Below the pieces are notes generated by a model. It was given only the letters and a program-made list of their open reading frames with translations. It searched no databases and had not been told where the DNA came from. Shown one piece after another: positions 63,318-64,000 of a DNA stretch of 64,000 bases (within the stretch, counting starts at the first letter, position 1; every line of letters starts with the position of its first letter). Both the position numbers and the translations under genes were made by a program. Source of the stretch: Duganella sp. OV510. Lineage in GTDB: Bacteria; Pseudomonadota; Gammaproteobacteria; Burkholderiales; Burkholderiaceae_D. The stretch spans positions 248,001 to 312,000 of the forward strand of contig NZ_FNEQ01000006.1 of the NCBI RefSeq assembly GCF_900100205.1. The letters run 5' to 3'.

Positions 63318-64000
63318 TTAGCCTGGGCCAGCGCGGAATCCAGCCGCGCGATAATGCTGGTCATAGTCCGGCGACAGGGTTCCCATCATGCGGTCCCAGA
63401 ACAGGAAATACCAGCTGAAGTTGTGGCGCGCCCGCGCATGGTGGAGGTTGTGCGCGGTCGACGTATTCATCCAGCGGCCCAGCCAGTGCCGCGACATCCC
63501 GCGCGGGAACAGTTCATAGCCGAGGTGCGTGTAGACCGCATAGGCAGTGTTAATGATGCTGAAGATGAAGAGCGCCCAACCAGTCATCGGCACGATCATC
63601 AAGGTCAGCACGGCGGCGCCGCTGTCGACCAGCGCTTCCAGCGGGTTGACCGAGTAGGTGGACCACGGATTGGTATTGGTGGAGCGATGGTGCGTGCGAT
63701 GAAACCAGCGGAATAGCCGGCGGTGGTGCATCAGCCGGTGCGTCCAGTAGAAGTAGGTGTCCTGGATGACCATCGCCAGCAGTATGCTGACGAAGAAGTA
63801 CGGCCAGCCGTGGTGCTCGATGCGTGGATAAAACTGCGTGTACTGGCCAAAGCCGAGAAAGAACAGGATCGGCAGGAAGCTGGAAAAGACGATGATGCTG
63901 CCGACCGAAGTAATCAGCTCGCGGCGTATTTGGGCTGGTCGCACAGACGCTGCTTGCAACGGAGTGCGTTGGCCGGGACGCGCGCGCCACCATAGCCACG
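63318..64000 (-). CDS. Sterol desaturase/fatty acid hydroxylase family protein, 5'-truncated by window edge
   Basis: Partial membrane di-iron enzyme. The visible 227 residues carry the eight-His signature in three boxes: HRLMHH, HRTHHRS and HNLHHA. Two long hydrophobic segments (SIIVFSSFLPILFFLGF and YFFVSILLAMVIQ; ALVDSGAAVLTLMIVP-type) flank the first boxes. The frame is open to the edge (reading WLWWRARPGQRTPLQ just before the TTG at 63959), so the true start lies outside. Substrate may be a sterol-like, hopanoid or fatty acid compound. It is the upstream neighbour of the threonine aldolase gene with about 30 bp between. Confidence 0.9.
   Translation of the reverse strand, partial: WLWWRARPGQRTPLQAASVRPAQIRRELITSVGSIIVFSSFLPILFFLGFGQYTQFYPRIEHHGWPYFFVSILLAMVIQDTYFYWTHRLMHHRRLFRWFHRTHHRSTNTNPWSTYSVNPLEALVDSGAAVLTLMIVPMTGWALFIFSIINTAYAVYTHLGYELFPRGMSRHWLGRWMNTSTAHNLHHARARHNFSWYFLFWDRMMGTLSPDYDQHYRAAGFRAGPG

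Overview
The window is GC-rich chromosomal DNA from a betaproteobacterium, most likely an Oxalobacteraceae member of the Duganella/Massilia group. This rests on gene content and protein style rather than a search: a livK-livH-livMG-livF set with fused permease and ATPase, an rpfE-like/recJ pair, a PEP-CTERM protein, a large TonB receptor of the Xanthomonas/Caulobacter type, and thyA, folA, dcd, lysS, prfB and comEC as single housekeeping copies. No rRNA, tRNA, CRISPR array or intact insertion sequence was found. Both edges cut genes: a class A penicillin-binding protein at the left and a sterol desaturase/fatty-acid hydroxylase-type protein at the right.

Layout. 1-8.6 kb: mrcA-like (partial), glpD, a small gene behind an FNR-type box, a POT peptide transporter, ppnN with an overlapping membrane diguanylate cyclase, and a decayed-looking small gene. 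8.5-14.7 kb: lysS, a HAD phosphatase and prfB (with its programmed +1 frameshift) on the minus strand, then a cpdB-like lipoprotein and a Sel1 protein with a polyalanine leader. 14.9-19.7 kb: branched-chain amino acid ABC transporter. 19.7-26.7 kb: small accessory genes, including a hydrolase fused in frame to a YbaK remnant, and a RES/Xre toxin-antitoxin pair with a readable promoter and operator. 26.7-29.4 kb: recJ and an rpfE-like gene. 29.7-35.9 kb: an 1810-residue protein with 12 SdrD B-like repeats, then a PEP-CTERM protein. 36-46.9 kb: lolC, lolD, tatD, a CsgG-like protein, a TonB receptor, comEC, a hydrolase and dcd.

46.9-55.4 kb is the most distinctive stretch. A CpxAR-like two-component system on the minus strand faces a Spy/CpxP-like periplasmic protein. 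A perfect CpxR-type box (GTAAA-N5-GTAAA) lies between them. The sensor's periplasmic segment and the Spy-like protein share the same Gly/Pro-rich composition. Beyond them come a Ser/Thr-rich protein of unknown function, an exported intradiol-dioxygenase-fold lipoprotein, and a DUF1501/DUF1800 pair, all apparently envelope proteins.

55.7-64 kb (minus strand): a PLP-dependent Orn/Lys/Arg decarboxylase with an attenuator-like leader, then, in the order of transcription, thyA, an alpha/beta hydrolase and folA with a REP-like hairpin before folA, then a DEAD-box helicase with an RGG-type tail, a threonine-aldolase-like enzyme and the partial desaturase.

Best leads for new biology: the two-component/Spy/dioxygenase/DUF1501/DUF1800 neighbourhood, the FNR-controlled 56-residue protein, the decarboxylase leader, and the two-domain super-repeat in the SdrD-like giant. 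Function calls rest on motif and family recognition by eye; none was checked against a database.
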